Positions 1 to 11,671 of a DNA stretch of 64,000 nt are shown here, piece after piece (within the stretch, counting starts at the first letter, position 1; every line of letters begins with the position of its first letter). The notes under the pieces were generated by a model. That model searched no databases. It was given only the letters and a program-made list of their open reading frames with translations, and was not told the origin of the DNA. The translations under genes and the position numbers were made by a program. Origin of the DNA: Manihot esculenta (lineage: Eukaryota; Streptophyta; Magnoliopsida; Malpighiales; Euphorbiaceae); NCBI RefSeq assembly GCF_001659605.2, contig NC_035170.2, forward strand, positions 6,758,001 through 6,822,000, read 5' to 3'.

Positions 1-906
1 TTTAAACATCACTCATTTATTTAATTAACAATTTAGTTGGATTAAAAAAATGTTATTCTCTAAGCTCTTTAGTTTTCTTCTATTACACATTTAAATATAT
101 TTTACTTTTTCAAAGATTATACTAATATTTATTAAATAATTATCACTAGAAAATTAAATAAAAAAATAATTTTTTTAAACATTTATTACATTTAAAACTT
201 AAAAATTTTATCAATGATATTTCAAAAATTAGCATACAGCACATATATGTTTTGTTTCCTTTACTTATTAAATATATCAAATAACTTTAAAAATAATATA
301 AATAAAGTAATAATCAACTTATTTTTAAATTTTAAAACGATGGTATATATTTTTATATTTTAGCAAATATAAAACTATATAAATTAATTTATTTTGTAAT
401 ACTTGAAAAAAAAATATAATTATTATTACTATAACTTGATAAGATTTTATAACAAAAAAATATTGCATTATATTATTAAAATTACATTATAAATAATATG
501 CAAAACAACCAATTTGAGGGTGTTAAATTTTATAAAATATAGTTTTATAAAATAAGGTTTTTCACAATTTTCAAAACTTAATAATTTTTTAAGGTTTGAG
601 AGTAAAAAAGTTTTTAGAGGTATTTGGAGTTTTTCAAGTGGATTGAAATTAGAGATTTTTGAAAGTTTTTAAAAATCTTCAAAAACCTTCATTTAGAAAC
701 CTTTGAAATTAAAATTTTAAAAATATAGATAGAAATCTCCAAACACACATAAAACTTTTAAAACCCTGTAAAACATTCCATCACTTTAAAAAACTCCTCT
801 CAAAAAGGGTGAAATTTTCAAAAATAAATATAGGAGAATGAAAAGGAAAAAAAAAGTCAAATTTAGAGGAAAGATATTTCAAACTGAAGTAAGATGTGGA
901 GAATAC

Positions 907-1602
907 CAGACATCCCTGCGTTCAAACAACCAGAAATGATCTCAACAGTGCGCGATTTTGGACCAAGTGTCCCAACAATCTTTGTCATCGCAGCAAAGAA
1001 AGTCTGCAACAGTCAACCCAAAATTACAACATATGAACCCATTATCTTGTCTATGAGCATAATTCCAAAAGACCACCGATAAAGATTGCCACTATTATAA
1101 AACCCGTAATTTATCTAAATAAAAGAACTCTCCCTAGATGCCAAGAAAATCCTTTTAAAAAAGTTAGGATGGAAAAAAATAATAATAACAATAAAACAAA
1201 TCAATTACTGGTACTAAGCTCTGATGAGAGGTAGTCAACCATTCCAAATCCAAAACATCGAAAATGCATGATTTCTAACATTTTCTAGGGAACCAAACAA
1301 ATCACTAACTAAAAGGGCGAAGGGAAGAAAGAAAATGAAACTTCGATTCTGCAAAAGAAAGGAAAAGTCAATTTTCACTTAATCAAACACTGGCAGAATA
1401 CATAATCATCAGAACACTAAAGAATTCAGGTTCCTCTCCTTACACCATATTCTTCCCGCATTTTCTCAACGACCAAACACAAAATCAAATCACAAAAAAA
1501 TCCGAGAAAATCAGATCATCACAACACACTTACTGATTTTGATGGCTCGAGAATTGAAGCCATCCTTATAGGCTCCTCAAGAAGCAAATGATGGGAATTC
1601 AT
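907..1602 (-). CDS. Cytosolic pyruvate kinase, 5' part (exons 1-2 only)
   Basis: Two minus-strand exons encode the N-terminus of a plant cytosolic pyruvate kinase (phosphoenolpyruvate + ADP to pyruvate + ATP, last step of glycolysis). Exon 1 is 1534-1602: ATG at 1602, 23 codons beginning MNSHHLLLEEP and ending EPSKS, then a GTAAGT donor. Exon 2 is 907-1003: phase 0 after a TTGCAG acceptor, 32 codons plus one base, reading TFFAAMTKIVGTLGPKSR, the conserved start of the TIM-barrel A domain, and ending GMS before GT at 906-905. Intron 1 is 530 bp. Intron 2 runs off the left edge: bases 1-906 are AT-rich and I see no exon 3 (expected motif ARFDFSWGD). The start fits the family's usual N-terminus, which has no transit peptide. 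Recognition is from memory of the family. A 5' gene fragment cannot be excluded, but both splice sites and the reading frame are intact. Confidence 0.85.
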
Positions 1603-1731
1603 TTTCGACCAAAATCTACCGATCAAATCAGAGGTGACGACAGAATTGGAGAGAGAGAGAGAAAGAGAGGGGGAGGGAGAGAGAGCGCAGAGGGCGAAGC
1701 AGCGAAGCTGGCGTGATTTTATAATTTTATA
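1603..1731 (-). promoter_or_regulatory. Pyruvate kinase 5' leader and TATA box
   Basis: Directly upstream of the pyruvate kinase ATG is a purine-rich stretch on the plus strand (GA repeats, about 1648-1688), so the transcript leader would be CT-rich, as is common in plant housekeeping genes. A TATA box (TATAAAAT, minus strand, 1731-1724) lies about 120 bp upstream of the ATG, placing the likely start site near 1695-1700. The start site is inferred. Confidence 0.55.
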
Positions 1732-2054
1732 GCACCTTTTGTGATGTGATGGCCGCTTTCATCGTACTGTTGAATTGTTTAAATTACAACTTACTCCCTA
1801 TAATTTAAGTAAACTTTTTATATTACTTTCGCATTTCAAAAAATTACTTATCTAATTTTTAATTCAAAAATTCCATAAATTAGTCTTATAATGAAAAAAT
1901 ACAGTTAAAATTCTTTTTATTTCATTCATAATTTTAATATATAATTTTATGTATATTTGTAATTTATTCCTTAGAAAATAATATAGCAAGTAAATAAAAT
2001 ATATAATAATGTAATTATATGTTTTTACTATTTTATTTGTTTTTTAAATTAGCT

Positions 2055-2059
<5 letters not shown>

Positions 2060-2119
<60 letters not shown>
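2060..2119. repeat. (AT)n microsatellite
   Basis: About 60 bp of uninterrupted AT dinucleotide repeat in AT-rich intergenic DNA. Confidence 0.97.
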
Positions 2120-2124
<5 letters not shown>

Positions 2125-4100
2125 GATCAAACTATTTATATAAAAAAATTTAAAATTTTTTGTAATTTAATTTAAAATAGAAATTACAATTTTAAATAAT
2201 TTTATGAAAGTTTTTAAATTAAAAATTTAGTAAATTAAAAGTTTTAAACTCGAATATAACTATAATAAAATTTACAATTTTATATAATTTTATCAAATTT
2301 TAAAATTTTGAATTTAATTAGAAAATAATAAAAACTTTTAAACTTTTCATTGAAATAGACCTAAAAATTAATGTATACATTTTAATTTATTAAATTATAG
2401 GAACAAAATAAGGTTTATCATATTATGGTAAGAGTGTCTATATGTTTAAGATATTTCAAAAAAAAATGATGAATTAAAAATGATTTTTTATCAAATTAAA
2501 ATTAAAAAGTTTACGGCATGTCAATATACTCTTTCTGTCACACAGCCATTTAATTTTCAGTGCGTGTGTTGATATCGGTGCGTGTTGATGGGGCTGTGAG
2601 GTGGCTAAATCTGCTCTCTTACCTCTTATCACGTTCTTGCTGAACTATTTTCAGGTGAATCTGCGAGCGTGGTCAATTTGGCCTACTTCATGTCATCAGA
2701 ACTGGAATGCGCAATATTGGACTGATCCGCTGGATAACGATCTAATGGACTTTAAATTTGTATTTTTCTCTAGAATACGGCCTCACCCCAATATATAAAA
2801 AGTCCTACCGTCATCACAATCTAACAATAAATTTATTAAAAATAATAATTAAACATAAAATAAAATTATTTATTTAAAGTTAATAACGAATCAAATAAAT
2901 ATTTAAAAATATTTTAATGGGATGGAAAACTGAAGTCTTGTACTTAATTAAATTTTTTAAATTTTAACTAAATGCACATCAGACTAATTCGACCAGTGTA
3001 AAATTTAAAAATATTAAAAAGTAAAAGATTTTAATATTGTTTAATTATTTTGTTTATATTAATATAATCAACCCTTTTTTTGGAATAACCAGCTTTGTGA
3101 TAATTCAAAACAATTGATTTGTTTTCTTTTAACTTTTGTGTTTAACAAACCTAACAATATAAAAATTCAATTAAAAATGACAAAATTATTAAAATTTTAC
3201 GAGAAATTATTTTATTTACATTTTATTTATATGAAAATTATTTAATTAGTTTTTCAGAATTTTTTTTATTTGTTTATACTTTTTTAATTAATAGTTGGTT
3301 TTCTTTTTAGAATTTAATATAATATTGAGTATTAATATTTAATGTATTTATAATTTATAATAAAAAATTCATTACATTATTTTGTTAATTTTTGAAAAAA
3401 AGTCTAAATTAATTTATATTTTCTAATAATAACAAATTTATGTAAAAATTAGATTTTATATTATTAAAAATATAATAATTTTTTTAAAAAAATATTTTTA
3501 ATGTGATAAAAATAATTGTTATTTATAAATATAAATATTTATATTTAATTTAAAAATAATAAGGATGATAAATAAAATAAATCTATTTAAATTAATTATT
3601 ACTTTATTTAAAATAAAAGAGTTCAATTGTATTTTATTATTTTAAATATTTTTCTTACCAGAAATCATTTTCAAACAGAATGTAAATAACATAGTATATT
3701 GTGATTTTTAAATTAAAATTTAGTTTTTTGGGACAAATAAAATTTTTAAAATTTAAATGAGATAAATAAAATTTTCAAATTCTAAAACTAGATCAAGTAA
3801 ACCTTACTTCCAATTTATATCTTTTAATTATATTCTATTTATATGTCTCTGGCTAATTAACTTCTTTCAAAAATGTATGTAAGCTCACACTGTCTGCATC
3901 TATTTATTAATACCAACAAGCTAAGAGGCAAAAACACAATTTGTCAAACTCTTTCAACCACTTAAAAAAAAAATTGCAAACATAATGAAAATAAAAATTT
4001 AAATACAATATTATGGAACATATTGAATAAAGGAAGAATATAAAGAATAAAATAAAATTAAAGGTAAAATAAAATAATAACACAATCATATCTCAGAGTT

Positions 4101-4104
<4 letters not shown>

Positions 4105-4169
<65 letters not shown>
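4105..4169. repeat. (AT)n microsatellite
   Basis: About 65 bp of uninterrupted AT dinucleotide repeat, the second such tract within 2.1 kb. Confidence 0.97.
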
Positions 4170-4171
<2 letters not shown>

Positions 4172-7100
4172 TGATATGACAGATATTAAATTGATGATGT
4201 AATCGGAATGGAATTACGTTGTGATTGGCTAGATCTGCAGAAAAGATACGTGAAATGGTGAGTGCCCATTACAGTCATTCCAATACTTAAATTAGTATAC
4301 CGAAAAAAGAGTGAACATAATGAATTATTTAGAATTTAAGTAGTACAAGAAAATAACATACCTTCATTTCTGTGATCCTTCTTATTTTATATTATAAAAA
4401 AAAAAGAGATAAATATAAAATTTTTCGATAATCCAGTAATGATATAGCCGACTGCATGATAAGTAATATCGCCAGCTAATAAATTATAGACGCAATGGGA
4501 ATATGCTGAACTGTATTTGATAACGATAATTTCATACCGAGACTCACCTTGTCGAGAGAATGGTGAGTCTTAACGATGAACCGAGTGTTAAATTGTCTGA
4601 GTTAAACCGTGTTTCTCACTTACCAAATCTTTACTACGTGATCTTCTCTTATAGTGATAACTCGTAGTTTATTTTGGACGATTATCATGTAATATCAATA
4701 AATTTTATGAATTTTCTGAAAAAAATAAAATTTTATACATATGCCATTGGTTGAGGTTTGATGCCCATCATGTGTAAGCTAAATGTATCCAAAGACAATT
4801 GATAAGATATATGTATTCAAAGATTGTCGTGTATACAATTGGTAGGATATATGTATTCAAAGATTGTTGTGTATAATTTTGATATGATTCAAATTAAAAG
4901 CAAGTTATAATCGAAGTCTTATTTTTAATCTATTTTAAAGTTAAAAGTTTATTTAAAATATTTTGTAGAAACTCTCTTCCGTGATTTTGTTCGAAAGATT
5001 TTAATGATTTATACTCGAGAAATGAGAAAGAATGAGAATTATTTTTGCCAAATTATTTTATGTAGGGATTTAGACCGATACTTGAAAAACATCTTTGCCA
5101 AATTATTTTACGCAGGAGTTTAATTTTGAATGATCGTAAATTTTTGTTAAACTCTAGAACTGATATTTTTATTAGATGGATTCGTCGTAATACTACTCTA
5201 ACTGCTTATACTTTGGCTAAAAAATCTATTAGGCATAATCATCTCTTTGTTTGGGATGATATTTCTCTTTGTTTGATGAAATTTTATTAATACAATCACG
5301 CTTTCAAAAAAATGAAATGAATTTGTTTTAAATGAATTAAATAAATTATATAATGCAATATTTGGCTAAAATTCTAAATAAACTTCTAGACATGAAATTT
5401 CAAATAAACATAAATTTTTCATTTTTCTATCAAATGAAAGTTTGAGTTTTACTTTTAGATAAAGGGTTGATTTAGGCCCTTAAAATTTGGGCAGAATAGT
5501 CAAATAAGTCTTAAATATTTTTGGTGGCCAAACAAGCTCTTCATATTTGCAATAAATAAATAAATAAATATTTTATTTTCTATGTTTCATCTCTCTTCTT
5601 CAGAAATAATGAATTGATTCAGATGATACGTCTTGAATGTATTATTGATAATAAGAGAATATAGAAAATAGAAGTTCTTAGTATTTTTTTGAGTGATGGA
5701 AGTGAATAAATGAGATAAGATTTCATTTGTTTGTAGTAAATAATTTATATTTAAAAAATATTTTTTTTGTTCATTTTCATCTAAAGTTTTATTTATTTAC
5801 AGAAAATTATTTGTATTTGAAAAATATTTTAGATAAAAAATGTTTTCTATAGATCATTTTTTTTTAATAAAATAATTTATTTTTTATTATTTAATTTTAA
5901 TTTTAAAAAAATATATCAATAATTTATATATAAAAATTTTAATAAAATTTTAAAATGTAAAAAATAACTTATTTTAAAAAAATTAATTTAATTTTTTATT
6001 TGATGAAGAGAATATTTTCAATTGATTAATTTTTTTTACTGTCTCAAACATTAAAAAATATAAAATGCATTTTAAAATTTTTTATGAAATAAAAATATAT
6101 TTAATAAATTTATATATATGTATTAATAAAATTTTTAAAATAAAAAAATTAATTTTTAATTAAAAAATATTTTTTATCAATTAATTTTTATTGAGTCTTT
6201 TAAATATTAAAAAATATAAAAAATATTTTTTCAAAAATTATTTTTAGTGAAACAAAAGAGAGCCGTAAATTGAAAAAAAGTTAGTCACTGACCATATAAA
6301 CTAATATGTAGGCAAATAAAGTTAATAAAAAGAAAGAAATAAATAAATTAATTAATATATGTGTGAGAGAATTCAGTAAATATCTATTTAATTTATTTTT
6401 AAAATCTAATTATTTATTTGTCTAAAAAAACTTTATTTGAAAATGAGAGAAAAATAAAAAAAAGGAAAATAAATGAAAATAAAATAAACTTATTTTTCTA
6501 AAAAAAAAGAAAAATATTTCCTTCATTTATTTTCTTATTCTTCCCCTAAAACTATCTAAATACAATGTTAGTGTCTAAATAACTATTTTGTCTCTTTAAA
6601 TTCAAATAATTTATTATCTAATAAAAATATTATTTTATTAATAAAAATTACAATATTTTATTTATCAAAATTAGGTACATTTGTAGCGTCGGTGGTTGAA
6701 CCGCGGGTTTGCACTAAAAAGTGGAAAACCGTGGACCTCTATCCGTACTTGCAATGACAGATTTGTGGGTGGTTTTGATGTCGTGGAATACATGGTGCGG
6801 GAAACAGAGGATTCCAGCTCCTTGTTTTTAATTATTGAAACTCTGTTTTAGATTGATTTCACCTAAACTATAGACATACTGATATAGTCACCAAACACGA
6901 GATTCTTGCGGACTTTAATAAATTATTTTCTTTTATGTAGGAAAATAAAAGAGCAATTCATCACATGTTTTCTATTTAGTACATGATTGATGGATCATCC
7001 ACATTTAATGCGGAACATCCACTAACATGATTTTTTTTTTTTAGTCTTCGCTTCCACCTAAATTTCCTTTTTTTTTTATTAAATTTCTTTCAATTATATA

Positions 7101-7299
7101 TTTTATTTTTTATCGACTAGTAATATATTTGTTTTGTACGAAACAACCAATAAATTATTTATCATTTTTAATACACAATAAATAACTACAAAACTTAAAA
7201 AAAAAGTTATAAAACACTTATTTTTTACCTTCAAATGGAGAGAAATAATGTTTACATATAATTATATTTATTAAAATATAACATAATTATATATATAAA

Positions 7300-7690
7300 A
7301 AAAAGCTGAGAGTCCACCTTGACAAGCGACCGAATTGAGAGGAATCAAAAGACTCGGCTAGTGCTTTGCGGCGAAGAAATTTGAGGTTGATTTGATTGAG
7401 ATTTGTTCTGCTTTTTTTCTTTTCTTTTCTTTCTCTTTGAAAGTTCGGTTTAATGAAATTTGGAGCTGGTAATTTTGGGTATGCTTTGTCCATTGCTTGA
7501 CAGCAACCAAGTCTCTGTCGATTACGCCGGTCTCATTGCCATTGGTGTTGCTGGCGTAATGTTCAGCAAAAGTTGCTAATTTGGTTTCAATTCCCATATT
7601 TGCCTTAGGAATTTTGGTCTTCTGAGATGCTCAGCATGATTGGGTGCTCTTCAGGTAAGCTACTATTTTCAGATTCTTACACTTCTGAGA
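7300..7690 (+). other. Unclassified, gene-like fragment before the LINE
   Basis: Composition changes here to something like a transcribed leader: a pyrimidine-rich stretch (7408-7440), then frames reading MKFGAGNFGYALSIA followed by a stop, and in another frame LDSNQVSVDYAGLIAIGVAG. No family was recognised. It could be a truncated host exon, the 5' region of the adjoining LINE, or chance. Confidence 0.2.
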
Positions 7691-7712
7691 AATTGAAATT
7701 GCGCTATGCTAG

Positions 7713-8054
7713 GTGTTGATTGAGATGGAAATTAATGGTGGTTTCCCAAATGGAATCTTCCTTGAAGATGAATATGGTGTACAAATGCATCAAAAAGTTA
7801 TGTATGAGTTGAAACCTATTAGATGTCTAAATTGTATGGTTTTGGGCATGAGACATCCAATTGTAGGTCGCAGGCTAAGCAGGAGGGACAAGGAAAATGT
7901 GAGGATGCGATTGAAAAGGAGGAAGAAAATAATGAGAGGAGAAAGGTGTTCTCTAAAAAAGTGTGAAAAGGAGGGTGATGGGGAAAACTTTAATGAAATA
8001 GATGAGCACAAGAAAAGGATAGATGTGGAGGAAAAAGTAAAGCGGGGGTTTTGA
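7713..8054 (+). pseudogene. LINE ORF1 C-terminus (zinc-knuckle protein)
   Basis: The frame starts inside a plant LINE ORF1 protein, an RNA-binding Gag-like protein. The stretch VMYELKPIRCLNC matches the family's 'YEWKP..C..C' zinc-knuckle lead. A one-base deletion just after LGH turns the expected HETSNCR into MRHPIVG, so the CCHC knuckle is visible only by shifting frame at about 7848. The lysine-rich continuation (RRDKENVRMRLKRRKK) is therefore mostly out of frame. This is a decayed domain, not a functional small protein. Confidence 0.65.
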
Positions 8055-8159
8055 GTACTAATAATAGTGAGGGGATTGCAATGTCACTTAGAGTTGGAAA
8101 GGGAGATGGAGGGAGGGGAGGGGGAAAGATGAGGATTTTCCCGTTAAAGGGGGATGATT

Positions 8160-8604
8160 GACTCCTGAAATATAAAGGGTCTTAATGACCCCTAAAAGCA
8201 GTCAGAAGTCCGCTCTATGATTGCTAGGCATCGTTTAAAGGTATTAGCAATTTTGGAGACAAGAGTTAGAAAATATAATAAAGAAAATATTCAAAGAGGC
8301 TTGAGGCTTGAGGTTATGTGGATGGAAGGTGTTCTGTAATTACTAAAATGCGGATTTGGAATGGATTTGTGTGTGTTTTGATATCCGTTGTATAAAGTTG
8401 CATGTAATTTTAACTACAGATTAGCTAGTTCACACTCAGGTTGAGGAGGAGGGTAAAAGGTTTTTTTTCGACAGTTGTGTATGCAAGTAATACTAGTATG
8501 GAGAGGAGTAATTTGTGGGAAGAGATTGAGTATATTTCTAGTGGTATGGAAGGAGCATGGTTAGTCTAAGGTGATTTTAATACTACCCTTTTTGTAAGCG
8601 AGAG
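8160..8604 (+). pseudogene. LINE ORF2 endonuclease, first part
   Basis: Translation with stops ignored gives NIKGLNDP, then EVRSMIARHRLKVLAILETR, the conserved beginning of the apurinic-like endonuclease of plant L1 ORF2. Further on, with frame changes, come LVHTQVEEEGKRFF, VVYASNTSMERSNLWEEIEY and AWLV-stop-GDFNTTLF. The GDFN motif is a catalytic-core landmark. The reading stops where a solo LTR interrupts at 8605 and resumes at 10298. Confidence 0.7.
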
Positions 8605-10292
8605 TGATAAAACATATTTTAATCCTTTTTATCTTGATATTATTGATGATTATTTACATGATTTTTGCTTAATTTAATGCTTTTGATATTATTTTGCTGA
8701 AAATGGTGTGAAAGGACATTTTGGAGAAAATCCCCCTAAAACTGTCTTAATTGGAGCAAAGGAGAGCAAATCTGCCAAGTTGAATTCAAGTGAAGCTAAA
8801 TAAGGAAAGTGGCAAAGAAGGAAAGAACATTCAGCCAAAGCAATTTTGAATTTCAAGAAGCCAAGTCTCAAGTTGTCACATATGAAGAGCCAAATAAGGA
8901 AAGTATTTTGAAATTCAAATCTTCAAGATTCATATTCAAATTTTGAATTTCAAAATCCAGCTTATCAAGGAAGCCAAATCCAAAGATCACATGCTTGCCA
9001 CCACATGCCTTGCACATTCAAAATTCAAATTGCAAAGGAGGCTCCACCTTCCTTATTAGTGCATGGGCGGCAAGGAGAGTGTGAAGGCAAGTCTTGAGCA
9101 CCTTGGGCAGCATCTTGAAGACACTTGGGCAACAAACAAAGACCAAAAGACCCATTCTTGCACAAGCCACACATGCCCCACGTTTTTCCCTTCACATATG
9201 TGCATGGATGGCACATCTTGGACTAAGGGCATTTTGGGCAGCCTTTTAAAATGTGGACAGCCTCTTGAAACCCTAAGACAGCACCTTAAAACATATTTAA
9301 AGATCTCAAAGAGGCCATCCAAGACAGATTGGAAGAAGACACCATTCGGCCAAGGCAAGGAGGAGTGGCCGGCGCTCTCCCTTCTCCATCTCTATCTTCG
9401 GTTCTTCATCTTTTGCTTTCCCCTTTTATTTTCTGTTTTGTTTCAGCCATGAGTGGCTGAAACTTTTTATTCTAGTTGAAGATTGGTTGAAACTAAGGTT
9501 GTTTTATGGATTGTGAGATCTGAACATAAACTATTTGTCTTTGATTTGTTCAATATTCATACAATTTGGTGCTTGAATCTATGATTATTTTGTTGTTTTG
9601 ATCAAATTGGCCACTTGATTCTTGATTGCAAGGTAATTGATTGTTAGTTGGGATAATTTTTAGTCCGTAATTACTGGAATTATTCTAACATAAGAACACT
9701 TGGTGTAATAACTAAGGAATTGTATGATCTAGCAACATCTCCATGCGTTTGGGTAGCTAGGATTGGATCTCTCTATTTCTTCATGCAATTGACAATTGTT
9801 TTGATGTCTAAAGCCCAAGGGCGTTCCTTGGCAATTTATTAATTAGTAATTGATTAGAGGACGTTCCCTAATTGATTTAATCATAAGGAGAGACATGGTG
9901 GTGAGAAGCGTTTTCCATCTCCACAACTAATCTATTGAATCAATCAAGAGAACATAAGTTTCAATGATCAATCCAAACAACCAAAGTGGATCCATCTATT
10001 CAACTAGACCTTTCTCATATTGAATTTCTCTTTTATTTTAATTACTTGCTCATTTAATTGCTTTCAGTAGTTTGCTAATCAAATTAATCTCAAAACCCCC
10101 CTTTTTACTTTTATTGCACTTTACTTTTGTTCCGCTTTCAGTTTCTCATTCAGTTTAATCTCTTGATTTTGTTGAGAAAAATAGATAAGTTTACAATTCT
10201 CTGTGAATTCGATCCTTTACCACTATCTGCAGTTGTAAAATTATTGATAACCGGAAAGGTTATTTTTGACCGGCTTCGACAACCGCGAGTCA
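8605..10292 (+). mobile_element. Solo LTR (1688 bp) with 5-bp target duplication GAGAG
   Basis: The element begins TGATAAAACA and ends CGCGAGTCA (TG...CA termini). It is flanked by GAGAG at 8600-8604 and again at 10293-10297, and removing it plus one GAGAG rejoins the LINE endonuclease. The last 150 bp (CTCTGTGAATTCGATCC..., then ...GACCGGC...) look like the 3' end of the LTR type that precedes a TGGCGCC primer site in Tat/Athila-like gypsy elements; that class assignment is inference. No internal domain is present, so this is a solo LTR. Open frames inside it (9063-9452 plus, 9056-9358 minus) are not convincing genes. Confidence 0.8.
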
Positions 10293-10998
10293 GAGAGGTT
10301 GGGAGGACAGGAATCTATAAGTCCATATGAGAATTTCAAAGACTGCATTGAGAATGCAGAGTTGGTAGAGGTGTGCACAAAAGGATGTTTTTTTATATGG
10401 ACAAACAACCAAGCTAGGGAAAATGGCGGAGGCTAGACAGATGTCTGGGTAATGTCCACTGGATAGATGAAATGGAAATTGTTTAATGTGAAGCTATGTC
10501 GGCAGGTATCTCAGACCACTCACCATTAATCATGAAAATTTTGGGTGTTATTAATAGGAGAAATGTCCCATTCAGATTCTTTAATATGTGGGTGTCACAT
10601 CCTAAGTATGATGGGATTGTGGGAAGAGAGTGGCAAGTGGAAAGGAGGGGCAGCTATGTTTAAGCTCTGGTGTAAGCTAAAGGAGCTCAAATGGGAATTG
10701 AAAAAGTTGAATAGAAGAGAGTTTTTTGATATCTCAAGGAGAGTTGATAACTATAGGCAGATGATAGAGCAACTACAAGAAAGCTTACAGAGCGACCCGA
10801 TGAACCTTGTATTTTTGGATGAGGAGAGGGCTGTGATGAGTTATTTTAGAAATCTGTTAGAACACGAGGAAGAGTTTTACAAGCAAAAGTCAAAGCTCAT
10901 TTGGGTCCAATATGAAGATTTCAACACCAAATTTTTTCATAATTCAATGAAAATCAGGTGGGTAAGAAATTCAATTCCTAATTTGGTGGTTGAGGAAC
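10293..10998 (+). pseudogene. LINE ORF2 endonuclease end and linker
   Basis: Resumes after the solo LTR with GRTGIYKSI and, through frame changes, ENAELVEV and GCFF-TWTNNQARENGG-like residues, SDHSPLIMKI, and then an open linker frame (about 10545-11075) reading LWCKLKELKWELKKLNRREFF ... WVQYEDFNTKFFH. This is the helical region between endonuclease and reverse transcriptase of plant L1 ORF2. The LINE match ends near VEERAP (about 10998); beyond that the frame runs into gypsy LTR sequence. Reverse transcriptase is absent. Confidence 0.65.
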
Positions 10999-11455
10999 GA
11001 GCTCCGGGGGTCTCCAAGTTTCAAAACTTTGCTCTTAGCTCAAAAAATCTTCAAATCAAAGTAAAAACTCATTAAAAACTTGAAGGGATTGAAGGAAAAC
11101 AACAAATCGACCATGGAAGGGCGAAATCTCACCTATACCCGAAAATAGAGAGAGAAAACTCGCCTATTTTCAGACAAGGGGCTTTTTATAGGTGGCTGGC
11201 CAAACCATCTTCGGGGGCCAAAGGTGCTTCCACAAGAGGCCAATGTTCGGCCGCCGAACATGAGGTTCGGCGGCCGAACCTGGCTTTTCCTTCCTTGATC
11301 TTTTCTTTCAAAACCCAATTTCTTTCTTTATTAAAACTATAAAAACACATGAAAACACTTTAAAAAACCATAATCTACCCTTCTAAAGGGTTTCGACATC
11401 TGAGATTCCGCCGAAAAGTGGGAATTTCGATGCTGGGGTCTAGCCGGGTATTACA
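10999..11455 (-). mobile_element. Chromovirus LTR fragment (5' end of LTR)
   Basis: Minus-strand copy of the first ~455 bp of the local chromovirus LTR. It starts TGTAATACCCGGC (read from 11455 downward) and includes the TATA region (TATAAAAAGCCCC read on the minus strand near 11187) and TTCGGCGGCCGAA motifs near 11245-11280. It ends abruptly at the LINE and is matched closely by 32880-33354. Confidence 0.75.
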
Positions 11456-11580
11456 AAAATATTTTAGAAAACCTTTATTTTATCCTTCTAGAAGACTCCG
11501 ACATCTGAGAATTTCCGATTCCAACGGAGATTCCGCCGGAAGGTAGGAATTCTGATGCCGGGGTCTAGCCTGGTATTACA
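11456..11580 (-). mobile_element. Chromovirus 3' LTR stub (125 bp)
   Basis: Reading the minus strand from 11580 down, TGTAATACC follows directly after a polypurine tract, so this is the true start of the 3' LTR of the element at 11581-18546. After 125 bp it is replaced by a second LTR start (11455). The LTR was therefore cut by an insertion or recombination with another LTR. Confidence 0.7.
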
Positions 11581-11595
11581 TTCTTCCCCCCTTAA

Positions 11596-11617
11596 GAACA
11601 TTCGTCCCCGAATGTTC
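11596..11617 (-). promoter_or_regulatory. Hairpin before the polypurine tract, element 1
   Basis: A perfect 9-bp stem (GAACATTCG) closes a 4-base loop, 15 bp internal to the LTR start. The same hairpin occurs at 23667-23688 and 29951-29972. Its conservation suggests a role in the RNA, but none is known to me. Confidence 0.7.
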
Positions 11618-11671
11618 AACAAACAAGCAAAGCATGTCATAACACACATAAAAAACATATAAACACTAACC

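Larger units (their letters stand above)
1740..7300. other. Gene-free AT-rich intergenic DNA
   Basis: Very AT-rich DNA with many homopolymer runs. It holds two long AT microsatellites (listed separately). Short open frames here (such as 2601-2798 plus and 3907-4089 minus) show no codon structure or family motifs and look like chance. Patches of more balanced composition near 2520-2830, 4170-4750 and 6680-6860 may be decayed repeats, but I could not classify them. Confidence 0.6.
7700..10998 (+). mobile_element. L1-type LINE relic, split by a solo LTR
   Basis: A plus-strand non-LTR retrotransposon relic in two parts (about 7700-8604 and 10293-10998) separated by a solo LTR. In order it shows the C-terminal zinc knuckle of ORF1, the endonuclease start of ORF2 (NIKGLNDP), the GDFN endonuclease motif, and the linker before reverse transcriptase. 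It is cut off near 10998, where minus-strand gypsy LTR sequence begins, so reverse transcriptase and the 3' tail are missing. Frameshifts and stops throughout mean it is dead. The 5' limit is uncertain. Confidence 0.75.

Noticed and set aside
2601..2798. 65-residue frame in intergenic DNA
   Set aside because: No conserved motif, no splice partners and ordinary intergenic composition.
2060..4169. AT repeats as a replication origin or matrix attachment site
   Set aside because: Simple repeats alone are not evidence for either function.
7358..7597. Minus-strand 79-residue frame
   Set aside because: Lys/Glu-rich because it is antisense to a pyrimidine-rich tract; no homologous pattern seen.
9063..9452. 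129-residue plus-strand frame as a possible gene
   Set aside because: It lies within a solo LTR with clear TG...CA ends and target duplication, and has no recognisable domain.
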